Below are positions 8,489 through 16,653 of a stretch of 64,000 nucleotides of DNA, piece after piece. This stretch comes from Pseudogracilibacillus auburnensis (lineage in GTDB: Bacteria; Bacillota; Bacilli; Bacillales; Amphibacillaceae): contig NZ_QJJQ01000008.1 in assembly GCF_003201975.1 (NCBI RefSeq), positions 62,001 to 126,000 on the forward strand, given 5' to 3'. Under the pieces are notes generated by a model that saw only the letters and a program-made list of their open reading frames with translations, did no database searches and was not told the DNA's origin. Numbering within the stretch: position 1 is the first letter of the stretch; each line of letters begins with the position of its first letter. Made by a program: the position numbers and the translations under genes.

Positions 8489-9403
8489 TTATCCATCTTC
8501 TCCAATAATACGAACTTCACGTTCTAAGCTTACTCCATATTTTTCTTTGACCACTTGTTGGACATATTCAATTAACGTAATATATTCTTTCGCGGATGCC
8601 TCGTCTTTATTAATAATGAATCCCGCATGCTTTAACGAAACTTGCGCACCACCTATTTGTTTCCCTTGAAGCCCACTATCTTGTATCAATTTCCCAGCAA
8701 AATATCCTGGGGGGCGTTTAAAGACACTTCCACAAGTTGGATATTCAAGCGGTTGTTTTGACTCACGTTTATAGGTCAAATCATGCATAACGGCTTTAAT
8801 TTGCTTAAAATCTCCTACTTCCAAGCCAAACTCTGCTTCTAGTACGATATAACCGTTTGTTGGAATATTACTTGTGCGATAAGATAAATCTAAATCCTTC
8901 GCTTCCATCACTTTTAGTTCCCCATCACGATCGACAATTTTTGCACGAAGAAGAACATCTTTAATTTCTCCACCATAAGCACCTGCATTCATAAATAAGG
9001 CGCCCCCAACGGAACCAGGGATGCCACATGCAAATTCAAGACCTGTTAAATGATTGGTAAGTGCCTGTTTTGATACATTTGCAATCAGGGCACCACTTCC
9101 CGCAATTATTTTCGTTCCTTCAACAGTTATAGCTGCTAACTTCCCTAAATACATGACAATTCCACGAATACCGCCATCTTTAATTATTAAATTGGAACCA
9201 TTCCCTAGCAAAGTAAACGGGACTTTTTCCTGATTCGCCAGTTTTACAACATGTTGTACCTGTTCATATGTCACAGGAGTAACAAAATAATCGGCATTTC
9301 CACCTAAGCGAGTATAAGTGTGATTTTTTAATGGTTTATTTTGAACAATATTTTCTTTCGATACGATCGATGCTAGCTGGTCATACATCCTCACAAAAAT
9401 CAT
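8489..9403 (-). CDS. murB: UDP-N-acetylenolpyruvoylglucosamine reductase MurB
   Basis: FAD-dependent cytoplasmic enzyme that reduces UDP-GlcNAc-enolpyruvate with NADPH to UDP-N-acetylmuramate, the second committed step of peptidoglycan synthesis. Visible features: TRLGGNADYFVTP at the FAD-binding start, LLGNGSNLIIKDGG, the GIPGSVGGALFMNAGAYGG phosphate-binding stretch, YRTSN, and the proton-donor Ser in CGSVFKRPPGYFAG. The C-terminal Glu region is EREVRIIGEDG. The length of 304 is normal. ATG 9403 and the in-frame ATG 9388 are both possible starts; neither ribosome site is ideally spaced. It stands alone between ytzI and hisJ instead of in a division cluster, so it may be one of two murB copies in the genome. 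Confidence 0.92.
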   Translation of the reverse strand: MIFVRMYDQLASIVSKENIVQNKPLKNHTYTRLGGNADYFVTPVTYEQVQHVVKLANQEKVPFTLLGNGSNLIIKDGGIRGIVMYLGKLAAITVEGTKIIAGSGALIANVSKQALTNHLTGLEFACGIPGSVGGALFMNAGAYGGEIKDVLLRAKIVDRDGELKVMEAKDLDLSYRTSNIPTNGYIVLEAEFGLEVGDFKQIKAVMHDLTYKRESKQPLEYPTCGSVFKRPPGYFAGKLIQDSGLQGKQIGGAQVSLKHAGFIINKDEASAKEYITLIEYVQQVVKEKYGVSLEREVRIIGEDG

Positions 9404-9525
9404 TCCTTTATTCGTTACAACACACGGCTCTAAAACGAGTCGATGTTACTATACAGAAAAAAATACTCTCTTCTTATCTGCTAAACTTATTATATTAAAA
9501 TATCTTTCATTTGTCTTTGTATAGC

Positions 9526-10326
9526 CTAAATAATTTGTTTAATCGGATGGAAGGTTGGTTCTTTATTCGTAAACGTAGTAATATATTCAAATCCGATCGA
9601 TTCTAACAATTGAAGTGTCTCTTTAAATCGGTGTGCAACATGTTCTGCTTCATGTGCATCTGACCCAATCGTTAAGATCTCACCACCACACTCTTTATAC
9701 AATGTCAAAATATCTGCACTTGGCATGGCACTTCCTAGTCCATAAGCAAAACCTGAAGTATTCACTTCAATTCCTTTTCCTTTAGGAATAATTGTTTGAA
9801 AAATTTCTCGAATAATCTCATGGAAATTTTCATTACTATTCAACTTTTTATACCGTTTCACTAAATCTAAATGCCCTAAAATACTATATTGATCATAATT
9901 TTGTACACAATTTAAAAGCTCTTCATAATATAATTGATATGCAGCTTCAGCCGATCTATTATGAAAAAATTCACCATGGTGTAAATTTTTCCGATCTGTG
10001 GCATGCATCGAACAAATAATAAAATCAAAATTTTCTTCTAATACAAGCTTTTCACAACGGTCAAGTACATGTGGCTGAACGCCAATTTCAATTCCTTTTT
10101 TGATGGAAATTTCACCTTCATACTTTGCTTGCATTGCTTTTATTTCCTTGTCATAACCAGCCAAATCGGGTTTAAATTGGATCGTTGGATCAGGATAATC
10201 ATAGTCTACATGTTCGGTAAAACAAATTTCCTTTAACCCTTTTCGAATTGCTGATTGAATGGTATGCTCCATCGGTGTCGAACAATCCCCTGAAAAATTA
10301 CTATGCATATGATAATCAAACAACAT
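9526..10326 (-). CDS. hisJ: Histidinol-phosphatase, PHP family
   Basis: Hydrolyses L-histidinol phosphate to L-histidinol, the step before HisD. It is a PHP-fold metal enzyme: metal ligands are seen in DYHMHSNFSGD near the N-terminus, EHVDYDYP, the Glu of KKGIEIG, CSMHATD, LGHLDLVKRY and the C-terminal GSDAHEAEHVAHRF. 266 residues is the usual HisJ length. It is divergently transcribed from hisZ across a 117-bp promoter region, so together the two transcripts provide most of the pathway. The bifunctional proteobacterial HisB phosphatase domain is absent here (HisB is short), which agrees with a separate HisJ. Start ATG 10326 has a GGGGGA ribosome site. Confidence 0.93.
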   Translation of the reverse strand: MLFDYHMHSNFSGDCSTPMEHTIQSAIRKGLKEICFTEHVDYDYPDPTIQFKPDLAGYDKEIKAMQAKYEGEISIKKGIEIGVQPHVLDRCEKLVLEENFDFIICSMHATDRKNLHHGEFFHNRSAEAAYQLYYEELLNCVQNYDQYSILGHLDLVKRYKKLNSNENFHEIIREIFQTIIPKGKGIEVNTSGFAYGLGSAMPSADILTLYKECGGEILTIGSDAHEAEHVAHRFKETLQLLESIGFEYITTFTNKEPTFHPIKQII

Positions 10327-10345
10327 TTATTCCCCCTGTTTGTAA

Positions 10346-10374
10346 TTGACTTTTCCTTCGTATACTATTACAAT
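10346..10374 (+). promoter_or_regulatory. Sigma-A promoter of the his operon
   Basis: TTGACT (10346-10351), 17 bases, TACAAT (10369-10374). This gives a leader of only about 60 bases before hisZ. That is too short for a T-box riboswitch, so histidine control must use something other than a His T-box in this leader. Confidence 0.75.
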
Positions 10375-10443
10375 ATAAACTATCAATCACTTTATTGTAG
10401 TAAAGAGATAAAGCGATGAAACTGAAAGGAGTTTTCTATTCCT

Positions 10444-11691
10444 ATGCACTTATATCATAACACAGAAAATGACCTTGTTATTAATGTAGAACAAATTCAT
10501 TTTCGTGGTCAAATAATGAATAAATTAAAGAAACGATTTATAACGTATGGATATGATGAAATTTATACTTCTACTTTTGAACATTATGATTTATATGCAA
10601 ACATGAACGGAACAGTAAATCACCACGAAATGATTAAAACGATTGATAATACTGGAACAGTTCTAGTGTTACGACCTGATATTACGATTCCAATTACACA
10701 GCAAATAGCGATGAATAATAAGGAAATTCAGGAGGATTTACGATATTTTTACGTTTTAGACGTATTTCGTCAAACGGCAGAGGCGAATGAGTACCGGGAA
10801 AGTACGCAAGCTGGTGTAGAGTACTTCGGGAACCCAGCTCCAGAAGCAGATGCAGAAATTATCGCACTTGCTATTCATTTACTTCAAGATGTTCATGTGA
10901 ATCATTTTAAAATTGAACTTGGTCATGCAGGTTTCTTTAAGCAATTGGTAAACGAAATGAATATACAAAAACAAGATTTAAATGAATTAAAGCAATATAT
11001 TCAAGCCAAAAATATTACGGAAATCGAACAACTTTTACACCGATTAGATGTGGAAAAAGATGTGAAAGATATTGTCACTTCTTTGCCATTTTTATACGGC
11101 AATCCGCTAGAGGTGATTGAGCAGGCTAGAAAACTTCCTTTAAACACTAAGATGAAAAATACATTGCAAAATATTACTGACATTTATCACGTATTACAAT
11201 CTTACGGGGTTGCTGACCATATAGTAGTTGATTTGGGTTTAATCAATCATATGGATTATTATTCAGATATGATATTTCAAGGATTTATTGAAAAGGTTGG
11301 AAAGCCAATATTAATGGGAGGACGTTACAATAAATTAGCAAATCAATTTGATGCAACGATCCCCGCAATCGGTTTTGCTTGTGACATTGATTTACTTTTA
11401 GCAGGAATTGAATCATCCTTATTAACGAAGATGAAACCAGTCGATATCATCATCTCTTATCAAAAAAAACAGGAAGATAGTGCATTAGATCTGGCTAATA
11501 AACTTCGTAATAAAAAGGTAAAAGTATTAACTTATCCTAATGTCACATCTAAAAATCATCTACCTCAAGGAATGTTTTCCATTGATATCACTGAAAATAA
11601 ATCAATCTTTATAAACGACAATGAGGAAACACCTTTTACAACATTTGAAGAGTTAATTAGATTAATTCAACAAGCTAGGGAGAGAAATTAA
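10444..11691 (+). CDS. hisZ: ATP phosphoribosyltransferase regulatory subunit HisZ
   Basis: A histidyl-tRNA-synthetase paralogue without aminoacylation activity. It forms a hetero-octamer with short HisG and makes it active and histidine-sensitive. The class II synthetase fold is seen: motif-2-like region RYFYVLDVFRQ with AGVEYFGN, and the C-terminal GGRYNKLANQF and PAIGFACDIDLLL blocks. At 415 residues it is slightly longer than the typical ~390. It is the first gene of the operon, with ribosome site AAAGGAG before ATG 10444. Its presence predicts that HisG will be the short form, and it is. The stop codon is directly followed by the hisG TTG start, so translation is coupled. Confidence 0.93.
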   Translation: MHLYHNTENDLVINVEQIHFRGQIMNKLKKRFITYGYDEIYTSTFEHYDLYANMNGTVNHHEMIKTIDNTGTVLVLRPDITIPITQQIAMNNKEIQEDLRYFYVLDVFRQTAEANEYRESTQAGVEYFGNPAPEADAEIIALAIHLLQDVHVNHFKIELGHAGFFKQLVNEMNIQKQDLNELKQYIQAKNITEIEQLLHRLDVEKDVKDIVTSLPFLYGNPLEVIEQARKLPLNTKMKNTLQNITDIYHVLQSYGVADHIVVDLGLINHMDYYSDMIFQGFIEKVGKPILMGGRYNKLANQFDATIPAIGFACDIDLLLAGIESSLLTKMKPVDIIISYQKKQEDSALDLANKLRNKKVKVLTYPNVTSKNHLPQGMFSIDITENKSIFINDNEETPFTTFEELIRLIQQARERN

Positions 11692-12327
11692 TTGGCACAA
11701 CTTACATTAGCATTAGCGAAAGGACGCACTGCAAAAGAATCATTACGGCTCATGGCAAAAGCGAATATTACTTTTCCTGATTTTCATGAAAAAAGCCGTA
11801 AGCTCGTTTTTTATAGTGAAGATCAGTCCATTAAAATGATTTATGTAAAAGCTGTCGATGTCACGACATATGTAGAACAGGGTGCAGCTGATATCGGAAT
11901 TGTTGGTCGTGATAATATTTTGGAAGCCGAAGCAGATCTATACGAGCTACTCGATTTAAATTTAGGTAAATGTCGATTTGTTATTGCTAGCTTAAAAGAT
12001 CTTCAAATAATGAAAGGAAAAAAGATTAAAGTAGCATCAAAGTATCCAAATGTAACGAAAAAATATTTTTCCCGAAATGGTCTTACTGCGGAAACAATTA
12101 AATTAAATGGCTCAGTTGAACTGGCTCCTATTATTGGTATGGCCGACTGTATTCTCGATATTGTCGAAACAGGTAATACGATTAAAGAAAATGGCTTAAC
12201 GATTTTAGATGATGTCGAACATATTAGTACACGGCTTGTCGTTAATAAAGCAAGTTTCGCGACAAAAACAGACCAAATTCAACAATTGATTAGGCAATTA
12301 AAAGCTGTGTTGGGAGGAACGGAATGA
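11692..12327 (+). CDS. hisG: ATP phosphoribosyltransferase catalytic subunit, short form
   Basis: Catalyses the first step of histidine synthesis: ATP plus PRPP to phosphoribosyl-ATP. 211 residues, the short HisG type that lacks the C-terminal regulatory domain and needs HisZ. Motifs: LALAKGRTAKESLRLM at the N-terminus, ADIGIVGRDN, KVASKYPNVTKKYF, and the PRPP-binding stretch GMADCILDIVETGNTIKENG. It starts at TTG 11692, immediately after the hisZ stop, with ribosome site AGGGAGAG inside hisZ. It overlaps hisD by ATGA. It acts in the cytoplasm as a complex with HisZ. Confidence 0.94.
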   Translation: MAQLTLALAKGRTAKESLRLMAKANITFPDFHEKSRKLVFYSEDQSIKMIYVKAVDVTTYVEQGAADIGIVGRDNILEAEADLYELLDLNLGKCRFVIASLKDLQIMKGKKIKVASKYPNVTKKYFSRNGLTAETIKLNGSVELAPIIGMADCILDIVETGNTIKENGLTILDDVEHISTRLVVNKASFATKTDQIQQLIRQLKAVLGGTE

Positions 12328-13598
12328 GAATAAAATCGATAGAAGAATTTCAATTAGAAGCAAAACAAAGTGAAGTAGAACGTAATGAAAAGATTGATGA
12401 GACAGTTTTAGCAATTATTCAAGAGGTTCGTAAAAATGGAGACAATGCGCTTTTAAATTATGCAGAAAAATTTGACGGTGTCCGTTTGGAAAATCTCGTC
12501 GTTACAGAAGATGAGTTTGAGGAAGCAGAAAAACAAGTAAGCGAAGAGTTTTTGAAAGCTATTGAGGTTGCTCAAAAAAACATTAAGGAGTTCCATGCCG
12601 CTCAACTAGAAAAATCGTGGTTTATCCATAAAGCTGATGGAGTCATGCTCGGTCAACAAGTAACCCCGATGGATCGTGTAGGAGTTTATATTCCCGGTGG
12701 AAAAGCAGCCTATCCTTCTACCGTTTTAATGAATTTAATCCCTGCCCATCTTGCAGGAGTACCTGACATTTATATTGCCACACCACCCCAAGCCGATGGG
12801 AAAATTAATCCTCATGTACTTGTAGCGGCAAAAAGTGTTGGGGTAAATTGCATTTTTAAAATGGGTGGTGCCCAAGCTGTTGCAGCATTCGCATATGGAA
12901 CGGAAACAGTTAAAAAAGTGGATAAGATTGTCGGACCAGGAAATGACTATGTCGCCCGCGCAAAAAAATGGGTATACGGGGATGTCGCAATTGATATGAT
13001 TGCTGGACCAAGTGAAATTTGTATCGTTGCAGATGAAACCGCTAGGGCTGATTATGTAGCTGCCGATCTTTTGTCTCAGGCAGAACATGATGAGGCGGCA
13101 ACATCGATTTGCATTACGACGAATAAAGAGTTGGCCCAAGAAGTTGCAACAGAAGTGAACAGACAATTAGCAAAACTAGAAAGACGTGAAGTAGCAACTG
13201 CTTCTATTGAAAATAATGGGCAACTTATTGTAGTCGACTCGTTGCAGCAAGCTTTTACCCTCGTTAATGACATTGCACCAGAACATTTACAATTAATGAT
13301 TGAAAATGCGACAGACCATTTGGCTGATGTAAAACATGCGGGAGCGATATTTTTAGGAAATTATTCTCCAGAACCGTTGGGAGATTATATGGCTGGGCCA
13401 AATCATACGCTCCCAACAAGTGGGACGGCGAAGTTTGCTTCTCCACTTGGCGTGTATGATTTTATGAAAAAGTCGAGCATTATCCGTTATTCAGAAACTG
13501 CTTTATTAAAAGAAGCTAGCTATATTGAGACATTGGCAAACATGGAAGGCTTAAGTGCCCATGCTAAATCGATCGAAATAAGACGGAAGAAAAAGTAA
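12324..13598 (+). CDS. hisD: Histidinol dehydrogenase
   Basis: Zinc- and NAD-dependent enzyme that oxidises histidinol to histidine in two steps, the last of the pathway. 424 residues, normal. Key blocks: VGVYIPGGKAAYPSTVLMN, KMGGAQAVAAFAYGTETV, KIVGPGNDYVARAKK, the signature IDMIAGPSEICIVAD, LLSQAEHDEAA with the catalytic Glu-His region, and the C-terminal LGDYMAGPNHTLPTSG with a zinc-ligand His. The start overlaps the hisG stop (ATGA). It is followed by a 187-bp gap holding a degenerate repeat array before hisB, an unusually large break for this operon. Confidence 0.95.
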   Translation: MRIKSIEEFQLEAKQSEVERNEKIDETVLAIIQEVRKNGDNALLNYAEKFDGVRLENLVVTEDEFEEAEKQVSEEFLKAIEVAQKNIKEFHAAQLEKSWFIHKADGVMLGQQVTPMDRVGVYIPGGKAAYPSTVLMNLIPAHLAGVPDIYIATPPQADGKINPHVLVAAKSVGVNCIFKMGGAQAVAAFAYGTETVKKVDKIVGPGNDYVARAKKWVYGDVAIDMIAGPSEICIVADETARADYVAADLLSQAEHDEAATSICITTNKELAQEVATEVNRQLAKLERREVATASIENNGQLIVVDSLQQAFTLVNDIAPEHLQLMIENATDHLADVKHAGAIFLGNYSPEPLGDYMAGPNHTLPTSGTAKFASPLGVYDFMKKSSIIRYSETALLKEASYIETLANMEGLSAHAKSIEIRRKKK

Positions 13599-13616
13599 GG
13601 GTAGTTTGAAAGAATA

Positions 13617-13765
13617 ATTCCATTAGATAGTGCGCATATGTTGGGGAAAGTGCGGACATTTTCAAGGAAGTGCTGAAAAACCATTAGCTAGTGCGCAATT
13701 TTTCGAGAAACTGCGGAATTTCCATTGGCCAGTGCGCAAAACTTTGAGAATGTGCGGAAATTAAT
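13617..13765. repeat. Degenerate 20/40-bp repeat array between hisD and hisB
   Basis: The gap holds about three and a half copies of a ~40-bp unit built from ~20-bp halves, each centred on GTGCGCA, GTGCGGA or a variant (for example CCATTAGCTAGTGCGCAATT, then the paired ACTGCGGAATTT half). The TGCGCA/TGCGGA cores and the 20-bp spacing recall the two exact 40-bp arrays elsewhere in the window, but the flanking bases differ. It lies inside the his operon, so it is transcribed. Confidence 0.75.
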
Positions 13766-13785
13766 TACTTCATAAAGGATGATTA

Positions 13786-14373
13786 TTGTTGAGAAAACAT
13801 TCTATTTCACGAGATACAGCGGAAACGAAGATTGAATTAGACTTTTTACTTGATGGGGAAGGAAAAGGAAACATTCAAACTGGTGTTGGTTTCTTGAACC
13901 ATATGCTCGTTTTGTTTACCGGACACGGTCTATTTGATTTGAATGTAACATGTGATGGCGATATTGAGGTAGATGACCACCATACAACAGAAGATATTGG
14001 GATTGCTTTAGGGCAAGCATTTAAAAAGGCAATTGGGGATAAAGCTGGGATTACCAGATATGCATCTGTTTCCATTCCGATGGATGAAGCACTTGCAACT
14101 GTCCATTTAGATATAAGTGGGAGACCTCATCTCGTTTACCGTGTAGAAGGATTAAAAGATAAAGTTGGCCGTTTTGATACGGAACTTGTCCAAGAATTTT
14201 TCCAAGGATTTGTCAATCATGCAGGAGTGACTCTACATATAAATGTGGAATATGGAACAAATACACACCATATGATTGAAGCAATTTTCAAAGCATTTGC
14301 CCGTGCATTAGATGCTGCAAGTACACTTAATCCACGTGTCAAAGGGGTTCCTTCAACAAAAGGAGTATTGTAA
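13786..14373 (+). CDS. hisB: Imidazoleglycerol-phosphate dehydratase
   Basis: Manganese enzyme that dehydrates imidazoleglycerol phosphate to imidazole acetol phosphate. 195 residues, the monofunctional form. Metal-binding motifs DDHHTTEDIG and the C-terminal NTHHMIEAIFKA are intact, along with the GFLNHMLVLFTGHG and VQEFFQGFVNHAG blocks. It starts at TTG 13786 (or TTG 13789) behind AAAGGATG. The C-terminus VPSTKGVL is the normal end of the family, so the protein is complete. Its TAA is immediately followed by the GAGGATGTTCAAAAAG end of a mobile repeat that occupies the place where hisH is expected. Confidence 0.94.
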   Translation: MLRKHSISRDTAETKIELDFLLDGEGKGNIQTGVGFLNHMLVLFTGHGLFDLNVTCDGDIEVDDHHTTEDIGIALGQAFKKAIGDKAGITRYASVSIPMDEALATVHLDISGRPHLVYRVEGLKDKVGRFDTELVQEFFQGFVNHAGVTLHINVEYGTNTHHMIEAIFKAFARALDAASTLNPRVKGVPSTKGVL

Positions 14374-14530
14374 GAGGATGTTCAAAAAGTCCAACAAAAT
14401 GACTCATCGAATTTCCGCGTTGGCTTGCTTTTCCGGTACTCACGTATGTAAAATCATACGCTCCGTTCCTCGGGAGCTACGCCGCCTTGAACTTCTCGGT
14501 CCTTTTTATCGGCCTTTTTGAACACGCACT
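14374..14530. repeat. GTTCAAAAAG-family repeat, copy 1, in the hisH position
   Basis: A 157-bp element bounded by GAGGATGTTCAAAAAG on the left and CTTTTTGAACACGCACT on the right. It includes the shared inner blocks TACTCACGTATGT, ATACGCTCCGTTCC and GGGAGCTACGCCGCC. Related copies lie at 22297-22638, 53340-53443, 55538-55587 and 61073-61647. It abuts the hisB stop codon and leaves 26 bases to hisA. A short plus-strand frame over it (14312-14521) is not a gene. Confidence 0.9.
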
Positions 14531-14556
14531 ATAAATTTTATATAAGGAGATAACTG

Positions 14557-15264
14557 ATGATTATTTTTCCAGCAATTGATATTTTAGATGGTAAATGTGT
14601 CCGATTGATTCAAGGTGATTACAATCAAGAAAGGGTATATAGTGATTCTCCCATTGCTATGGCGAAAGAATGGGAAGAAAAAGGCGCAGAATATATTCAT
14701 ATTGTTGATTTAAATGGCGCGAAAACTGGCCAATCAATTAATAAAGACATTATTCAAGAAATTGCTACAACAGTCTCGATTCCAATCCAAGTCGGTGGAG
14801 GCATTCGTTCCCTTGAGACGATTAAGGAGTATATTGAAGCAGGTGTATCCCGTGTCATTATCGGGACTGCCGCAATTAATGATCAAGAGTTTTTGAGAGA
14901 AGCGGTGGAAAAATTCGGTGAGAAAGTAGCTGTCTCAATCGATGCTCGTAATGGGTATGTAGCAACAGATGGCTGGACAGATACAAGCGATGTATTAGCA
15001 CTTGATTTAGTAAAAATATTAGAAGAAATCGGTGTAACAACGATCGTATATACCGATATTGCAAAAGATGGCATGTTACAAGGACCTAATCTTGCTGAAC
15101 AACAAACAATCAATGAAGCTACGAAAATCGATGTGATCGCATCGGGAGGCGTCACGACAAAAGAAGATGTGGAAAACTTAGAAGCTTTCAATATATATGG
15201 AGTAATTATTGGGAAGGCGTTGTATGATGGGAAACTTGAATTCGAATCATTAATGGAGGAATAA
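14557..15264 (+). CDS. hisA: ProFAR isomerase
   Basis: Phosphoribosylformimino-AICAR-phosphate isomerase, a TIM-barrel Amadori enzyme that converts ProFAR to PRFAR. 235 residues. Signature elements: MIIFPAIDILDGKCVRL with the catalytic base Asp, QVGGGIRSLETI phosphate loop, VIIGTAAIN, SIDARNGYVATDGW, VYTDIAKDGMLQGPN with the catalytic acid Asp, and ASGGVTTKEDV. A ribosome site AAGGAG precedes ATG 14557. In Bacillus-type his operons the glutaminase gene hisH lies between hisB and hisA; here that slot contains a repeat element. It is followed two bases later by hisF. Confidence 0.95.
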   Translation: MIIFPAIDILDGKCVRLIQGDYNQERVYSDSPIAMAKEWEEKGAEYIHIVDLNGAKTGQSINKDIIQEIATTVSIPIQVGGGIRSLETIKEYIEAGVSRVIIGTAAINDQEFLREAVEKFGEKVAVSIDARNGYVATDGWTDTSDVLALDLVKILEEIGVTTIVYTDIAKDGMLQGPNLAEQQTINEATKIDVIASGGVTTKEDVENLEAFNIYGVIIGKALYDGKLEFESLMEE

Positions 15265-15266
15265 AG

Positions 15267-16019
15267 ATGAAAAAGCGAATTATCCCTTGTTTAGATGTAA
15301 AAGATGGTCGTGTTGTGAAAGGTAAAAAGTTTCAAAACATTCAAGATGTTGCTGAACCAGTTGAACTGGCTAAAAAATATGAGTTGGACCATGCGGACGA
15401 ATTATTTTTACTCGATATAACAGGAACAGATCGCGAAACCTTTTTACAAATTGTTCAAGATATTTCTGCCGTAATTAACATTCCATTATTCGTTGGTGGT
15501 GGGATTCGTTCTGTCGAAGATGTTGCCGCTGTTTTACAGGCTGGTGCTACGAAAGCTTCCATTACGAGCGCAGCAATTGAAAATCCCGACCTTTTACAAG
15601 AAGCCGTAGTACAATTTGGAAAAGATAAAATCATTTTATCGATCGATGCGCAACAAGTAGCACCAAATAAATGGCACGCGTATACAAGTGGAGGGAAAGT
15701 TGATTCTGGACTTGATGTGATAGAATGGGCTAAACGTGGAGAAGAAATCGGTGTTAGTGAAATTTTACTGAACTCGATTGATGCAGATGGGGTAAAAGAT
15801 GGGTATGACTTGGCATTAAATAAAGCTGTAACAGATGCGGTAGATATCCCGGTTATTGCAAGTGGTGGTGCTGGTGAAATGAACCATTTTAAAACTGTAT
15901 TGACAGACGGTGGGACGAATGCCGCACTAGCAGCCTCTGTTTTCCATTATGAAGAAATTAATATTACCGATTTAAAGGAATATTTACTTAACTTCGACAT
16001 TCCAGTAGAGGAGATTTAA
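15267..16019 (+). CDS. hisF: Imidazole glycerol phosphate synthase cyclase subunit
   Basis: TIM-barrel cyclase that turns PRFAR plus ammonia into imidazoleglycerol phosphate and AICAR. 250 residues. Catalytic Asp residues are seen in [14 protein letters not shown] and in ILSIDAQQ; phosphate loops are [11 protein letters not shown] and [12 protein letters not shown]; the gate Glu is in [10 protein letters not shown]. It differs from usual HisF in the otherwise conserved SxNTAA stretch, which here reads [12 protein letters not shown]. Ammonia is normally channelled from the HisH glutaminase, but no hisH is in this operon. It may use free ammonia, or a glutaminase encoded elsewhere. It sits tightly between hisA and hisI. 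Confidence 0.93.
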   Translation: MKKRIIPCLDVKDGRVVKGKKFQNIQDVAEPVELAKKYELDHADELFLLDITGTDRETFLQIVQDISAVINIPLFVGGGIRSVEDVAAVLQAGATKASITSAAIENPDLLQEAVVQFGKDKIILSIDAQQVAPNKWHAYTSGGKVDSGLDVIEWAKRGEEIGVSEILLNSIDADGVKDGYDLALNKAVTDAVDIPVIASGGAGEMNHFKTVLTDGGTNAALAASVFHYEEINITDLKEYLLNFDIPVEEI

Positions 16020-16020
16020 C

Positions 16021-16653
16021 ATGCTAGAAAATATAAACTATGATGAAAATGGACTTATCCCAGCAATTGTTCAAGATGCTGTTTCTGGAAAAATCCTGAT
16101 GCTCGCCTATATGAATGAAGAAGCATTACAAAAAACAGTCGATACGAAAGAAACTTGGTTTTATAGTCGTTCTAGAAAAGAATTATGGAATAAAGGAGCA
16201 ACTTCTGGCAATAAACAAAAAGTAAAAAGTATTGCACTTGACTGTGACCAAGATGCTCTACTCGTTACTGTTGAGCCACTGGGTCCGGCTTGTCATACGG
16301 GTGAAGAATCTTGTTTCTTTGCCAACGTTTATAACGAGAAACATCTTAATCGTGATGTGATTCATACCATTATTGATGTCATTGAAGAACGGAAAAACAA
16401 TCCTGTTGAAGGTTCATATACAACTTATTTATTTAATGAAGGTATGGACAAAGTGTTGAAAAAGGTTGGCGAAGAAGCGAGCGAAGTAATAATTGGGGCG
16501 AAAAACAATGACAAAGAAGAAATAAAATGGGAAATGGCTGATTTAGTCTATCATACTCTCGTTTTAATGAATATGACTGGCGTAACTATTTCAGACATAA
16601 AAGACGTTTTATATGAAAGACATATTAACAAAAAGGAAGATGCCAATGACTAA
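16021..16653 (+). CDS. hisI: Bifunctional phosphoribosyl-AMP cyclohydrolase / phosphoribosyl-ATP pyrophosphatase
   Basis: Carries steps 2 and 3 of the pathway in one chain. Residues ~1-110 are the HisI cyclohydrolase, with [24 protein letters not shown], the DCDQDALLV metal site and the zinc-binding Cys in [13 protein letters not shown]. Residues ~115-210 are the HisE pyrophosphatase helical domain, with [32 protein letters not shown]. The fused HisIE arrangement of 210 residues is usual in Bacillus relatives. The stop overlaps the start of hisC by eight bases. Confidence 0.95.
   Translation: MLENINYDENGLIPAIVQDAVSGKILMLAYMNEEALQKTVDTKETWFYSRSRKELWNKGATSGNKQKVKSIALDCDQDALLVTVEPLGPACHTGEESCFFANVYNEKHLNRDVIHTIIDVIEERKNNPVEGSYTTYLFNEGMDKVLKKVGEEASEVIIGAKNNDKEEIKWEMADLVYHTLVLMNMTGVTISDIKDVLYERHINKKEDAND

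Noticed and set aside
10375-10443. His T-box riboswitch in the his leader
   Set aside because: The leader from the TTGACT-TACAAT promoter is only about 60 bases, with no specifier stem or antiterminator.
14312-14521. Small protein between hisB and hisA, possibly a hisH remnant
   Set aside because: It overlaps the end of hisB in another frame and the mobile repeat; no glutaminase motif (such as PGVG or the catalytic Cys region) is present.
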